A DNA stretch of 64,000 nt. Origin: Bacillus gobiensis. Lineage in GTDB: Bacteria > Bacillota > Bacilli > Bacillales > Bacillaceae. Positions 9,313 through 18,174 of this stretch are shown piece after piece. Each line of letters starts with the position of its first letter. Position 1 is the stretch's first letter. The position numbers and the translations under genes were made by a program. The stretch covers positions 1,054,190 through 1,118,189 of the forward strand of contig NZ_CP012600.1 of assembly GCF_001278705.1 (NCBI RefSeq). The letters run 5' to 3'. The notes beneath the pieces were generated by a model, which made no database searches, was not told the origin of the DNA, and saw only the letters and a program-made list of their open reading frames with translations.

Positions 9313-10625
9313 ACACTGCCAGAATCGCTGAATTTATTAATAGCGTCGATTCGTATAAAAGGTACGGCAAGGTAAAAAAAGTCGTAGGCTTGATGATCGA
9401 ATCAAAAGGACCTGTAAGTTCAATAGGTGACGTATGCTTGATCCATGGACAGAAAGGCGTTCATAACCCAGTCAAGGCAGAAGTTGTCGGTTTCAGAGAT
9501 GAATATATTTTGCTGATGCCCTATCTGCCGGTAGCCAATATTGCACCGGGCAGCATAGTGGAATCGACAGGAAGCCCTTTAAAGGTGAAGGTTGGACAGA
9601 GTTTAAAAGGCTTGGTTTTAAATGCATTTGGAGAACCACTGGATGAAAGCTTGCTGCCAAAAGGATTATCCCAGGTGCAGATTGATCAAGAACCTCCTAA
9701 TCCAATGAACCGTCCTCCGATCGATGAAAAAATGACGGTGGGCGTAAAAGCGATTGACGGACTGTTAACGATTGGAAAAGGACAAAGGGTTGGAATTTTT
9801 GCCGGAAGCGGTGTTGGAAAGAGTACGCTAATCGGAATGATCGCAAAGCAGACGACAGCAGATATCAATGTCATTGCGTTAGTTGGAGAAAGAGGACGCG
9901 AAGTAAGAGAATTCATTGATAAAGAGCTCGGATCTGACGGGCTAAAGCGATCTATCGTCGTAGCAGCTACTTCGGATCAGCCCGCTTTAATGAGATTGAA
10001 AGCTGCATATACGGCTACGTCAATTGCTGAATTTTTTCGAGATCAAGGAAAAAACGTCATGCTGATCATGGATTCTGTGACGAGAGTGGCGATGGCTCAG
10101 CGGGAAATTGGTTTGGCTGCAGGAGAACCGCCTGCAACGAAGGGATATACACCTTCTGTGTTCGCTATTTTACCCCGTCTCTTAGAAAGAACTGGAATGG
10201 ATAAAAAGGGTTCCATCACTGCTTTTTATACCGTTTTGGTCGATGGAGATGATCTGAATGAGCCGATCTCGGACACGGTTAGGGGGATACTGGACGGCCA
10301 TATCGTCTTGGACAGGGAATTAGCCAATAAGGGCCAGTTTCCTGCGATACATATTTTAAAAAGCGTAAGCCGAGTTATGAATAATATCGTTTCAAGAGAG
10401 CACAAGGAAGCAGCATCCCGGTTTAGAAACCTGCTTTCTGTCTATCAAAACAATGAAGATTTAATCACTATCGGAGCTTATAAACCCGGTTCGTCAAAAG
10501 AAATAGATGAGGCGATTCATTTTCAGCCCAAGCTGATTTCTTTTTTGAAACAAGGAATAGATGGCACTTCTTCTATGGAAGAAAGTATTTCTGCTCTTTT
10601 AAAACTGAAAAGAAATGAGGTCTGA
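9309..10625 (+). CDS. fliI: FliI, flagellum-specific export ATPase
   Basis: A 438-residue F1-beta-like ATPase that powers and orders export of axial proteins. Walker A is AGSGVGKST at 165-173; Walker B is VMLIMDSVTR near 250. The REIGLAAGEPPATKGYTPSVFA segment is typical of FliI/type III ATPases. Translation starts with TTG at 9309, overlapping the fliH stop, with GGTGGAG just upstream. It operates with FliH and FliJ, encoded on either side. Confidence 0.98.
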   Translation: MNTARIAEFINSVDSYKRYGKVKKVVGLMIESKGPVSSIGDVCLIHGQKGVHNPVKAEVVGFRDEYILLMPYLPVANIAPGSIVESTGSPLKVKVGQSLKGLVLNAFGEPLDESLLPKGLSQVQIDQEPPNPMNRPPIDEKMTVGVKAIDGLLTIGKGQRVGIFAGSGVGKSTLIGMIAKQTTADINVIALVGERGREVREFIDKELGSDGLKRSIVVAATSDQPALMRLKAAYTATSIAEFFRDQGKNVMLIMDSVTRVAMAQREIGLAAGEPPATKGYTPSVFAILPRLLERTGMDKKGSITAFYTVLVDGDDLNEPISDTVRGILDGHIVLDRELANKGQFPAIHILKSVSRVMNNIVSREHKEAASRFRNLLSVYQNNEDLITIGAYKPGSSKEIDEAIHFQPKLISFLKQGIDGTSSMEESISALLKLKRNEV

Positions 10626-10627
10626 TG

Positions 10628-11071
10628 ATGGCGTTTGCGTATAAATTTCAAAAGCTGTTTGTGCTAAAAGAAAATGAGAAGAATCAATCCTTTGCTATGT
10701 ATCAAAAATCAGTGGATGATTTTGAAAAAGCCGCTGAAAAGTTATATGAAAATATGAAGCTGAAGGAAGAGCTGGAAAAAAGCAAAGACAATAAACTCCA
10801 AAATGGCATGAGTATTCAAGAAATGAGGCATTATCAACGTTTTTGCACTAATCTTGAAACGACTATTTTTCATTACCAACAGCTCGTCTTAGCGAAAAGA
10901 AACCATATGAATGAAAAACAAGAGGAACTGACAGAAATTTCAATGGAATTGAAGAAGTATGAAAAAATGAAAGAAAAACAAAAGTTAAGCTTTCTTACTC
11001 AAGAAAATGCCGTTCAAATAAAGGAAATGGACGAATTATCAATGAAACAATTTATGTTTCAAGGAAGCTAG
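10628..11071 (+). CDS. fliJ: FliJ, export chaperone/stalk coiled-coil protein
   Basis: A 147-residue almost entirely helical, Lys/Glu-rich protein. FliJ forms an antiparallel coiled coil inside the FliI hexamer. The N-terminus MAFAYKFQKLFVLKENEKNQ matches the family. The second of two tandem ATGs (10628) is preferred over 10625, since GAGG at 10617-10620 is then 7 nt away. Sequence conservation in this family is low, so position between fliI and ylxF supports the call. Confidence 0.93.
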   Translation: MAFAYKFQKLFVLKENEKNQSFAMYQKSVDDFEKAAEKLYENMKLKEELEKSKDNKLQNGMSIQEMRHYQRFCTNLETTIFHYQQLVLAKRNHMNEKQEELTEISMELKKYEKMKEKQKLSFLTQENAVQIKEMDELSMKQFMFQGS

Positions 11072-11082
11072 AGGGAGCTCCA

Positions 11083-11673
11083 ATGTCTGCCAAAAAGAAA
11101 GAAAGCGGAAAATTCCAATGGTTTCTATTTGTCATTCTTATTCCGCTAGTGTTTGCTGTTGTGTTATCGATTGTCCTTCTTCAATTGTTAAACGTGGATC
11201 TGTCAGCACCGCTGCAAAATACAGCCAGTAAACTTCCGGTAGTAAAGGAGCTGATCACAGATAAGAAACCAGCTGATAAATCTGCTGCACCAAAAAATGA
11301 TGAAGAGAAGCAAAAACTAAAAAAAACAATTGAAGACCAAACGAAACAGCTGTCAATTTTAGAAAGTGATTTGAAGACCAGCCAGGATGAAATTGACAGG
11401 TTGAATCAAAAAATCCGATCGATGGAAAATCTTGATCAAAAAAATGATAATGAACCTTCAGATGAAGCGAATGAAAGCAGTGAAGAGGATAAGCTTGTTA
11501 CTATTTATGAATCGATGACTGGAAGCAAAGCAGCTAAGATATTAGCAGAATTGAACGATGAAGAAGCCTTGAACATTTTAAAGAAGATGAGTAATAAAAA
11601 ACTAACAGAAATACTGTCACAAATGAAGCCTGAAGATGCGGCTCGTTTTACAACAAAGCTCTCTGAAAACTAA
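11083..11673 (+). CDS. ylxF: YlxF, MotE-like flagellar protein
   Basis: A 196-residue membrane-anchored protein. One transmembrane helix lies at about 15-37 (FLFVILIPLVFAVVLSIVLLQ). A coiled coil follows at about 78-118, then an acidic linker, and a C-terminal MgtE-N-like helical domain (MTGSKAAKILAELNDEEALNILKKMSNKKLTEIL). The same arrangement occurs in MotE proteins placed between fliJ and fliK in many operons. Its precise role in Bacillus is not established. Confidence 0.9.
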   Translation: MSAKKKESGKFQWFLFVILIPLVFAVVLSIVLLQLLNVDLSAPLQNTASKLPVVKELITDKKPADKSAAPKNDEEKQKLKKTIEDQTKQLSILESDLKTSQDEIDRLNQKIRSMENLDQKNDNEPSDEANESSEEDKLVTIYESMTGSKAAKILAELNDEEALNILKKMSNKKLTEILSQMKPEDAARFTTKLSEN

Positions 11674-11678
11674 AGAGA

Positions 11679-13547
11679 ATGGAGGTGGATGAGATCAAAC
11701 TTCTTGATGTTGTGCTGTCCAATGCAAGAAATGGACAAAAAACGAGTGATTCAAGCAGAAGCAGTCCGGAGATCTTTCAGCAATTGCTATCCGCACAAAT
11801 AGGCGGGCAGATTGCTCAGGAACCTGCAATTGAAAACATTGCGGAGCAAAAATTTCAAGATTTGGGGAGAATGCTCTCTTTTTTACTAAACGGAAATAGA
11901 ATTCAACCAGATCAGCTGCAGGAGGTATCTCGCACAAAGGATTCACTTTCCACCGAAACGAACAACAACTATCGTGCGATACCAGACATTTTTCACAAGC
12001 TTCCAGCGCTGGATGAGAAAAGCAGCCAACAATTAGATAGTGAAGCTGATTTTACAGAGAAAAGTGAAAACTTGGAGCACCTATTAACGGGTTTGAGCCA
12101 GCATGATTTCCAGGTATTATCCCGATTGTTTGAAAGATTAGCAGCAAGCCCTGAGCTGCTCGGCATTCAAGCACTACCCGGCAAAGACACACGAACTGAG
12201 GATCAGCCATTGATGCAGCCTTTTGAACCGAACACGAGAACAGCGGACAACATTCGGCAGGACAACGAAATAATATCCGGGCTGAATGAAAGCTGGGAAG
12301 AAAATCAGGACAATACAATTCGCGCGATGTCTGGCGATACTTCCGGTGCATTAGGGCAATTATTTCAGCAAGTTGCAATGCCAGATATTTCTCAGCAAGA
12401 CGTAAAGCAGCTTTCTCAATTGTTTGCTGGTTTAGCGGATCTTCAAATAAAACCTGAACATTTAGAGAACCAGTCCATTCAGCCGATGAAACAGCAGAGT
12501 AATCCTATCAAAGGGAATATCAGGATGGAAGCAAAAGCGTTTTTACAGATTTTTTCATCATTCTTTAAGCATATTATTCGATCAGATAGTGCTGGGATAA
12601 GTACAGAAAATGGATTTTTGGGAAAAAGAATTCAAGCGGATGGTCAGCCACTTCTTTGGTCAGAACAAGCAGTACAAGAAGTGCAGCAACCTGATTCATT
12701 GACAAAGACAACAAGTGAAAGCAATGAAAAGGCAACTTCGGCAGATAGTTCCTTACGTGAATTAAAGCTAAAAAGCTCAGAAGTTCAGCTTTCGCAGAGT
12801 GAAACAGATGTCATAGCAAAGCTGCTGTCTTCAATCAATGGAGAAAAAAAGGAAACGGAATGGAAAACGAATACCGCCTCCCAAGCAGTGCTGTTGGATG
12901 AAAAAAGCGAAGGAAAAGCCAGCAAGCTGCCTTTGAGCTTTCCCCTTAACCATCAGTTTCTTGGCAAATCCGGTACAGCAGAAACCGGAAAACATGCAGA
13001 AATAAAACCAAAAGCCGGTGATTTAGAAGAAAGCCAAGTCCAACCGGTACTTCAAATGAATAAAAGTGCAGAGGTGCAGCAAGCTGAACCAATTTCTCCT
13101 AAGAAACAAAAACCGGTTTTACCAGATCAAATTATCGTGGCTTGGAAAAAGGCGAAATTTACTCCTTTTGGGAAAATGACCGGGAGCTTTACGGTCCGTC
13201 TTCACCCGGAGCATCTTGGGCATCTCACAGTCAAAATTAATAATAAGCATGGGCTAATGACGGGTCGAATTATCGCTTCTTCCGATTCAGCAAAGGAATT
13301 GTTAGAGCATCACCTCCCATTGTTAAAACAGGCGCTGCCGAACATGCCGATGCAAATCGAACGGTTCTCCGTTCCTTTACAGGATGTAAGCCACCTGCAG
13401 TTAAATCAGCACAATGGAGAAGGTGAGAGACATTCCCGGCAAAGAGAGCATAAACGATTTGAAGACGAAGAAAATGAACCATTTCAACAATTTCTTGATG
13501 AGATGAAAATCGAATCAGTGGCCGAAGATAGGAGGGAGCAGCAATGA
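11679..13547 (+). CDS. fliK: FliK, hook-length control protein
   Basis: A 622-residue secreted ruler protein, longer than the roughly 490 residues of B. subtilis FliK. The long N-terminal part is Gln/Ser/Glu-rich and low in complexity. It contains three imperfect copies of a helix of about 26 residues near 58-83, 140-165 and 238-263. The C-terminal substrate-switch (Flg_hook) domain is about 500-575, with [19 protein letters not shown], that interacts with FlhB. The ATG at 11679 overlaps its own GGAGGTGG; GTG at 11685 is an alternative. The end overlaps flgD (ATGA). Confidence 0.93.
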   Translation: MEVDEIKLLDVVLSNARNGQKTSDSSRSSPEIFQQLLSAQIGGQIAQEPAIENIAEQKFQDLGRMLSFLLNGNRIQPDQLQEVSRTKDSLSTETNNNYRAIPDIFHKLPALDEKSSQQLDSEADFTEKSENLEHLLTGLSQHDFQVLSRLFERLAASPELLGIQALPGKDTRTEDQPLMQPFEPNTRTADNIRQDNEIISGLNESWEENQDNTIRAMSGDTSGALGQLFQQVAMPDISQQDVKQLSQLFAGLADLQIKPEHLENQSIQPMKQQSNPIKGNIRMEAKAFLQIFSSFFKHIIRSDSAGISTENGFLGKRIQADGQPLLWSEQAVQEVQQPDSLTKTTSESNEKATSADSSLRELKLKSSEVQLSQSETDVIAKLLSSINGEKKETEWKTNTASQAVLLDEKSEGKASKLPLSFPLNHQFLGKSGTAETGKHAEIKPKAGDLEESQVQPVLQMNKSAEVQQAEPISPKKQKPVLPDQIIVAWKKAKFTPFGKMTGSFTVRLHPEHLGHLTVKINNKHGLMTGRIIASSDSAKELLEHHLPLLKQALPNMPMQIERFSVPLQDVSHLQLNQHNGEGERHSRQREHKRFEDEENEPFQQFLDEMKIESVAEDRREQQ

Positions 13548-13975
13548 GCACAAACGCGATTGATTCAGATCTCTATTTATCGAATGCACCAGAAAGACAG
13601 TCGAAAGGTTCCAATTTAGGAAAAGATGATTTTTTAAAGATATTAATGGTTCAGCTGCAAAATCAAGATCCGTTAAAACCGCTTGAAGACAAAGATTTTA
13701 TTGCGCAAATGGCTACCTTTTCTTCCTTGGAGCAAATGACCAATTTAAACAACTCGTTAACAAATTATTTATCCGGGCAGAACGCTATCTCATCCTATGC
13801 GGAATGGATAGGCAAAGAAGTCAGCTGGGAAACTGCACAGAACAATGGCGAAACGGCTGTAGAAACCGGTGTCGTTGAATCTGTAAAAAAAGCAAATAAT
13901 GAATTTACGCTTGTCCTAAAAGGCCGAAAAGAAATTAAAGCTGCTTCTGTAGTCGCAATTACGAATCAAAATTAA
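13544..13975 (+). CDS. flgD: FlgD, hook assembly cap/scaffold
   Basis: A 143-residue hook-capping protein. The family core [40 protein letters not shown] is at about 28-67, followed by a short C-terminal beta domain. It is short compared with proteobacterial FlgD but normal for Bacillus (ylxG). It overlaps the fliK stop by 4 bp and precedes the hook gene by 20 bp. Confidence 0.95.
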   Translation: MSTNAIDSDLYLSNAPERQSKGSNLGKDDFLKILMVQLQNQDPLKPLEDKDFIAQMATFSSLEQMTNLNNSLTNYLSGQNAISSYAEWIGKEVSWETAQNNGETAVETGVVESVKKANNEFTLVLKGRKEIKAASVVAITNQN

Positions 13976-13995
13976 AATATCGGGAGGAATTATAC

Positions 13996-14781
13996 ATGCT
14001 ACGTTCACTATACTCTGGAGTAAGCGGAATGAAAAATTTCCAAACAAAATTGGATGTCATCGGAAACAATATCGCCAATGTCGGAACGACTGGGTTCAAA
14101 AAAAGCAGAGTGACTTTTCAAGATACCTTCAGCCAGCAGTTGGCGGGTGCCAAAGCCCCTGCTGGTGGCCAAGGGGGAACAAACGCTCAAGAAATCGGAC
14201 TCGGTTCATCAATGGGCACTATCGATACGGTTCAGTCAGAAGGCGCTCCTCAGTTCACAGGGAGAAAGCTTGATATTGCAATAAGAGGCGAGGGGTATCT
14301 AACTGTTTCAGATGAAGAAGGGGAAACCTTCTATTCTAGAGCAGGAAATCTTTACCTCGATCAAGACAGCAGATTGGTTACAGCAGATGGCTTATATGTC
14401 AATGGAGTGAATGGTCCGATACCTCAAGATGCAACGAGTTTAACCATCGATGAATTTGGAACAGTCTCTTACTTAAATAATGAAAATCAAGTAGAGAATG
14501 CAGGACAAATTCAACTGGCGACATTTGCTAACAGCGAAGGATTAGAAAAAGCCGGCGGGAATTTGTATACTGCATCATTAAATTCAGGTAATCCCGATGT
14601 TGGTAACCCGGGTCAAAACGGAAAAGGGACAATCCAGCAAGGCTATCTTGAAATGTCCAATGTTGAGCTTTCAGATGAATTTACGGAAATGATTGTAGGG
14701 CAAAGGGGATTTCAAGCGAATTCCAAAATTATTACAACGTCAGATGAAATTTTACAGGAGCTTTTGAATCTCAAACGATAA
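13996..14781 (+). CDS. flgE: FlgE, flagellar hook protein
   Basis: A 261-residue hook subunit. The N-terminal axial helix MLRSLYSGVSGMKNFQTKLDVIGNNIANVGTTGFK and C-terminal helix NVELSDEFTEMIVGQRGFQANSKIITTSDEILQELLNL are both complete. The mid-region is short, so the hook surface domain is small, as in B. subtilis, where this gene was once called flgG. Its place after flgD and before swrD and fliL supports hook rather than distal rod. AGGAGGAATTATAC precedes the ATG. Confidence 0.93.
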   Translation: MLRSLYSGVSGMKNFQTKLDVIGNNIANVGTTGFKKSRVTFQDTFSQQLAGAKAPAGGQGGTNAQEIGLGSSMGTIDTVQSEGAPQFTGRKLDIAIRGEGYLTVSDEEGETFYSRAGNLYLDQDSRLVTADGLYVNGVNGPIPQDATSLTIDEFGTVSYLNNENQVENAGQIQLATFANSEGLEKAGGNLYTASLNSGNPDVGNPGQNGKGTIQQGYLEMSNVELSDEFTEMIVGQRGFQANSKIITTSDEILQELLNLKR

Positions 14782-14817
14782 GGAGGATGGGGGCTTAGCT
14801 TAGACTCCCGAAAAACC

Positions 14818-15039
14818 GTGATCAAAGTTACCCGTCTGAACGGAAAAATGTTTTCTCTTAATGCGTTATTTATTGAACAGATCGAATGTTTTCCTGATAC
14901 TACGATTACCTTAACCAATGGGAAAAAATTTGTAGTAAAGGAGGATGAAGAAACGGTTTATTCCCTTATCAAAGCTTTTTACAAAGAGATACACATCCTT
15001 TCTTTAGATAAAGGAGAGAAGAGAGGCAGCAATGAATAA
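14818..15039 (+). CDS. swrD: SwrD, FlbD-family swarming motility protein
   Basis: A 73-residue protein matching the FlbD family. The pattern [22 protein letters not shown] followed by [16 protein letters not shown] is conserved. In B. subtilis, SwrD (YlzI) raises flagellar torque and is needed for swarming. The start is the GTG at 14818, but the nearest good ribosome binding site (AGGAGG, 14781-14786) is over 30 nt upstream. The last 8 bp overlap fliL, giving translational coupling. Confidence 0.88.
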   Translation: MIKVTRLNGKMFSLNALFIEQIECFPDTTITLTNGKKFVVKEDEETVYSLIKAFYKEIHILSLDKGEKRGSNE

Positions 15040-15430
15040 GAAATTGGTAAACGTTAGCGTGATCGTCATAGTAGCTATTGCAGCATTATGCACCGCGGCA
15101 TTTTTGGTTCTGAAAAGCAGTTTAATCGAGGATTCGAACAAGGAACCGACGATTGACGAAGTACTGGAAGCCTCTGTCGATATCAATGATGTCATCACGA
15201 ATTTACAGGGTGATTCTATCGTACGCATCTCGCTAAAATTAGAAACAGATTCAAAAAAAGCGAAAGAAAAGGACAGTACAATTGAGCTTCTTGCCAATCT
15301 GAAGGCTGATGAGATTGAAGGTGCAAAAGGGAAGGTCGCATTCAAAAATAAGCTGAAAGAAAAAGTGAATGCATATATGCGAGAAGGACAGATAACAAAG
15401 GTGTATATAACCTCCTTTAATCTTCAATAA
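15032..15430 (+). CDS. fliL: FliL, basal-body-associated stator protein
   Basis: A 132-residue single-pass membrane protein. The transmembrane helix is at about 5-27 ([23 protein letters not shown]). The extracytoplasmic domain ends in the family pattern [31 protein letters not shown]. FliL supports stator function around the MS ring. It lies between swrD and fliM. Confidence 0.95.
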   Translation: MNKKLVNVSVIVIVAIAALCTAAFLVLKSSLIEDSNKEPTIDEVLEASVDINDVITNLQGDSIVRISLKLETDSKKAKEKDSTIELLANLKADEIEGAKGKVAFKNKLKEKVNAYMREGQITKVYITSFNLQ

Positions 15431-15463
15431 GAAGGACAGATAAGGTACCAGGGAGGTGAGTAA

Positions 15464-16462
15464 ATGGCAGGGGAAGTATTGTCCCAAAATGAAATTGATG
15501 CACTTTTGTCTGCGATATCAACTGGTGAAATGGATGCAGATGAACTAAAAAAAGAAGATACAGCAAAAAAGGTGAAAACATATGATTTTAAACGGGCTCT
15601 TCGATTTTCAAAGGATCAGATTCGAAGCTTAACCCGAATACACGAAAATTTTTCCCGGCTGCTCACGACATACTTTTCAGCTCAGCTTAGAACATACATA
15701 AATATTTCGGTCGGCTCTGTCGATCAAGTGCCTTATGAAGAATTTATTCGAAGCATTCCCAGTTTGACGATCTTAAATTTGTTTGAGGTTCGTCCGCTAG
15801 AAGGGAAAATCATGATGGAGGTTAATCCAACGATCGCCTATACGATGATGGACCGGGTCATGGGCGGAACCGGAATGGGCGGAAGTAAAAAAGATAGTTT
15901 AACAGAAATAGAGACAAAAATTATCTCGAATCTTTGTGAAAATTCGTTGGTTAATTATCGGGAAGCATGGGAACAGGTTGCCGAAATCAACCCCGAGATG
16001 ACAGGGTTTGAAGTAAATCCTCAATTTGTTCAGATGGTATCTCCAAATGAAACGGTTGTTGTCATCTCACTCAATGCTCAAATTGGCAACATCAGCGGAG
16101 TGATCAACCTCTGCATCCCTCACGTGGTTTTGGAGCCGATTATACCTAAACTGTCCATGCATTATTGGATGCAATCCGAGCGAATTGAACCGAAGCCGGA
16201 AGAAACACACTCACTTAAAAAACAGATTATGGATGCTCACGTTCCTGTCGTCGCTCAACTAGGGACATCAGAATTAACGATTGAAGAATTTCTAAATCTT
16301 GAAATTGGAGATTGCATTACACTTGATCAATCCGTTACAGAGCCTCTCACTGTGAAGGTCGGTGAAAGACCAAAGTTTTTTGGACAAGCCGGCCGGGTGA
16401 ATCGAAAAGTAGCCATTCAAATATTAGATCACGACATAAGAGGTGAAAAAATTGGAACATAA
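15464..16462 (+). CDS. fliM: FliM, flagellar motor switch protein
   Basis: A 332-residue C-ring protein. The N-terminal CheY-P-binding peptide VLSQNEIDALLSA is at about 5-17. The middle CheC-like domain spans about 40-230 and the C-terminal SpoA (FliN-like) domain about 250-328. The ATG at 15464 follows GGGAGGTGAGTAA. It overlaps the upstream part of fliY. Confidence 0.98.
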   Translation: MAGEVLSQNEIDALLSAISTGEMDADELKKEDTAKKVKTYDFKRALRFSKDQIRSLTRIHENFSRLLTTYFSAQLRTYINISVGSVDQVPYEEFIRSIPSLTILNLFEVRPLEGKIMMEVNPTIAYTMMDRVMGGTGMGGSKKDSLTEIETKIISNLCENSLVNYREAWEQVAEINPEMTGFEVNPQFVQMVSPNETVVVISLNAQIGNISGVINLCIPHVVLEPIIPKLSMHYWMQSERIEPKPEETHSLKKQIMDAHVPVVAQLGTSELTIEEFLNLEIGDCITLDQSVTEPLTVKVGERPKFFGQAGRVNRKVAIQILDHDIRGEKIGT

Positions 16463-17561
16463 TTCGTTATCTCAGGATGAAATTGATTCATTGCTCAATG
16501 GCACGAGCAGTTTAGAAGGTTATGAAGAATTGTCACCGATCGAGCAGGACGCCATCGGAGAAATCGGAAATATTTCATTCGGCAGTTCAGCCACCGCCTT
16601 ATCAACACTGTTGAACCAGAAAGTGGAAATTACAACTCCTCATGTTTCGATTGTCCTAAAAAGCAAATTGAATGAGGAATTTCCCCATCCTTATGTAGCG
16701 ATTGAAGTAAACTACACCGAAGGCTTCACCGGCAGCAATTTGTTAGTCATCAAGCAATCGGACGCTTCAATCATTGCCGATTTGATGATGGGTGGTGACG
16801 GAAACAATTCAGATGTTCCGTTGGATGATATTCATTTAAGCGCTGTTCAGGAAGCGATGAACCAGATGATGGGTTCAGCTGCTACATCCATGTCAACGGT
16901 TTTTAAAAAACGAGTTGACATCTCGCCACCACGTTTGAACTTACTCGATGTTAACCAGGGCGAGGGAACCGAAACCATTCCTGGAGAAGAAAAGCTGGTT
17001 AAAGTATCATTCAGGTTAACAGTTGGAAAGTTAATCGATTCAAACATCATGCAGGTGTCGCCGATCACGTTTGCTAAAGAATTTATCAATGAATTAATTG
17101 AACCTGCAAATAATAATGATGATCATTCCTCTGAATGTGTTTCTAAACCGGAGCCAGTTTTACACCCAGAGAATGAGCCGAAAGCAGTCCATTCGAAGCC
17201 GGCATCTTCTCTTCAAAAAGAGAAAAAATCGTCCGGACAGAGCGTGTCTCCAGTCGAATTTTCCGCTTTTGAAGATCGGACCCATGAAGGAACAAGCAAG
17301 ACTAATAACCTGGATATGCTGTTGGATATTCCTTTATCAGTTACCGTGGAGCTTGGAAAGACTAAAAAAAGTGTAAAAGAAATATTAGAGCTTTCAGCAG
17401 GAAGCATTATCGAGCTTGATACGCTGGCCGGGGAGCCAGTTGACATTTTGGTTAATCAACGGATTGTAGCTAAAGGCGAAGTAGTCGTCATCGATGAAAA
17501 TTTCGGAGTAAGAGTGACCGATATATTAAGCCAAAAAGAAAGAATCCATAAATTGAAATAA
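16452..17561 (+). CDS. fliY: FliY, CheY-P phosphatase and C-ring protein
   Basis: A 369-residue protein that combines an N-terminal CheY-P-binding peptide (LSQDEIDSLLNG, about 5-16) with a CheC-type phosphatase domain and a FliN-type C-terminal domain (about 285-365). Both phosphatase motifs are present: EIGNISFGSSATAL and EAMNQMMGSAATSM. The start is set to TTG at 16452 (MEHNSLSQDEID) because AGAGGTG precedes it by 7 nt and B. subtilis FliY begins in the same way. GTG at 16443 would sit on that ribosome binding site. It overlaps fliM by 11 bp. A Ser/Glu-rich linker is at about 215-275. Confidence 0.96.
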   Translation: MEHNSLSQDEIDSLLNGTSSLEGYEELSPIEQDAIGEIGNISFGSSATALSTLLNQKVEITTPHVSIVLKSKLNEEFPHPYVAIEVNYTEGFTGSNLLVIKQSDASIIADLMMGGDGNNSDVPLDDIHLSAVQEAMNQMMGSAATSMSTVFKKRVDISPPRLNLLDVNQGEGTETIPGEEKLVKVSFRLTVGKLIDSNIMQVSPITFAKEFINELIEPANNNDDHSSECVSKPEPVLHPENEPKAVHSKPASSLQKEKKSSGQSVSPVEFSAFEDRTHEGTSKTNNLDMLLDIPLSVTVELGKTKKSVKEILELSAGSIIELDTLAGEPVDILVNQRIVAKGEVVVIDENFGVRVTDILSQKERIHKLK

Positions 17562-17570
17562 AGTGAACCT

Positions 17571-17768
17571 CAATCAGTAGGGGTTTCGACGCATAGGATG
17601 TGCTAGTGAAGGCGCCCGCACAGGACGCCTAAGCTTTTAGCCTTCGTACATTCATCTCCCACTGATTGTTAGGTGAAGCCAACCCTAGCTTTTACGGGCA
17701 GTTGATCCCCCACAGACTTCTGAGGGTGGCCTAAAGCCCCCGAGGTGGGGGACATACTGCCCGTTAAT
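17571..17768 (+). repeat. Structured repeat element, copy 1 (between fliY and cheY)
   Basis: This 238-bp gap inside a tightly packed operon folds into two hairpins. The first is CAATCAGT (17571-17578) with ACTGATTG (17661-17668), with an inner stem GAAGGC (17608-17613)/GCCTTC (17640-17645). The second is ACGGGCAGT (17694-17702) with ACTGCCCGT (17756-17764), with inner CCCCCAC (17707-17713)/GTGGGGG (17745-17751). It shares CCAACC-N3-GCTT-N2-ACGGGCAGT and ACTGCCCGTT-N-ATGC with copy 2 at 33491-33612. No reading frame of note is present. It may be a non-autonomous mobile or RNA-encoding repeat; I cannot assign a family. Confidence 0.7.
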
Positions 17769-17799
17769 GCAGGATAATATTTTAAGAGGAGAGAACAAA

Positions 17800-18162
17800 A
17801 TGGCATATAAAGTTTTAATCGTAGATGATGCAGCTTTTATGAGAATGATGATTAAAGACATTTTAGTGAAAAACGGCTTTGAAGTAGTAGGCGAGGCTGC
17901 GGACGGTGTACAAGCAGTAGATAAATATAAAGAATTATCGCCCGATCTTGTGACGATGGACATCACCATGCCTGAAATGGACGGAATAGCAGCTTTGAAA
18001 GAAATTAAACAAATTAATCCACAGGCCAAAGTGATTATGTGCTCAGCAATGGGGCAGCAGGCGATGGTAATTGACGCCATCCAAGCCGGAGCAAAGGATT
18101 TTATTGTGAAACCATTTCAAGCCGACCGGGTGCTCGAAGCGATTAATAAAACGTTAAGTTAG
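17800..18162 (+). CDS. cheY: CheY, chemotaxis response regulator
   Basis: A 120-residue single receiver domain. The acidic pocket is Asp9-Asp10, phosphoacceptor Asp54 (TMDITM), with Ser/Ala switch near 87 (CSAMG) and Lys near 109 (VKPFQ). CheY-P binds FliM and FliY and changes flagellar rotation. The ATG at 17800 follows AGAGGAGAG and is preferred over the in-frame ATG at 17767, which lies at the edge of the structured repeat. It is separated from fliY by that repeat, which is unusual for this operon. Confidence 0.98.
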   Translation: MAYKVLIVDDAAFMRMMIKDILVKNGFEVVGEAADGVQAVDKYKELSPDLVTMDITMPEMDGIAALKEIKQINPQAKVIMCSAMGQQAMVIDAIQAGAKDFIVKPFQADRVLEAINKTLS

Positions 18163-18174
18163 AAGGTGTAAAAG

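Noticed and set aside
17571..17768. Reading the fliY-cheY gap as an ordinary terminator plus promoter
   Set aside because: The hairpins lack a U-tract, and the sequence is shared with another intergenic site, so repeat is the better description.
17685..18080. Minus-strand open frame across the repeat element and cheY
   Set aside because: Its conserved part is antisense cheY; the repeat part contains only hairpin sequence.
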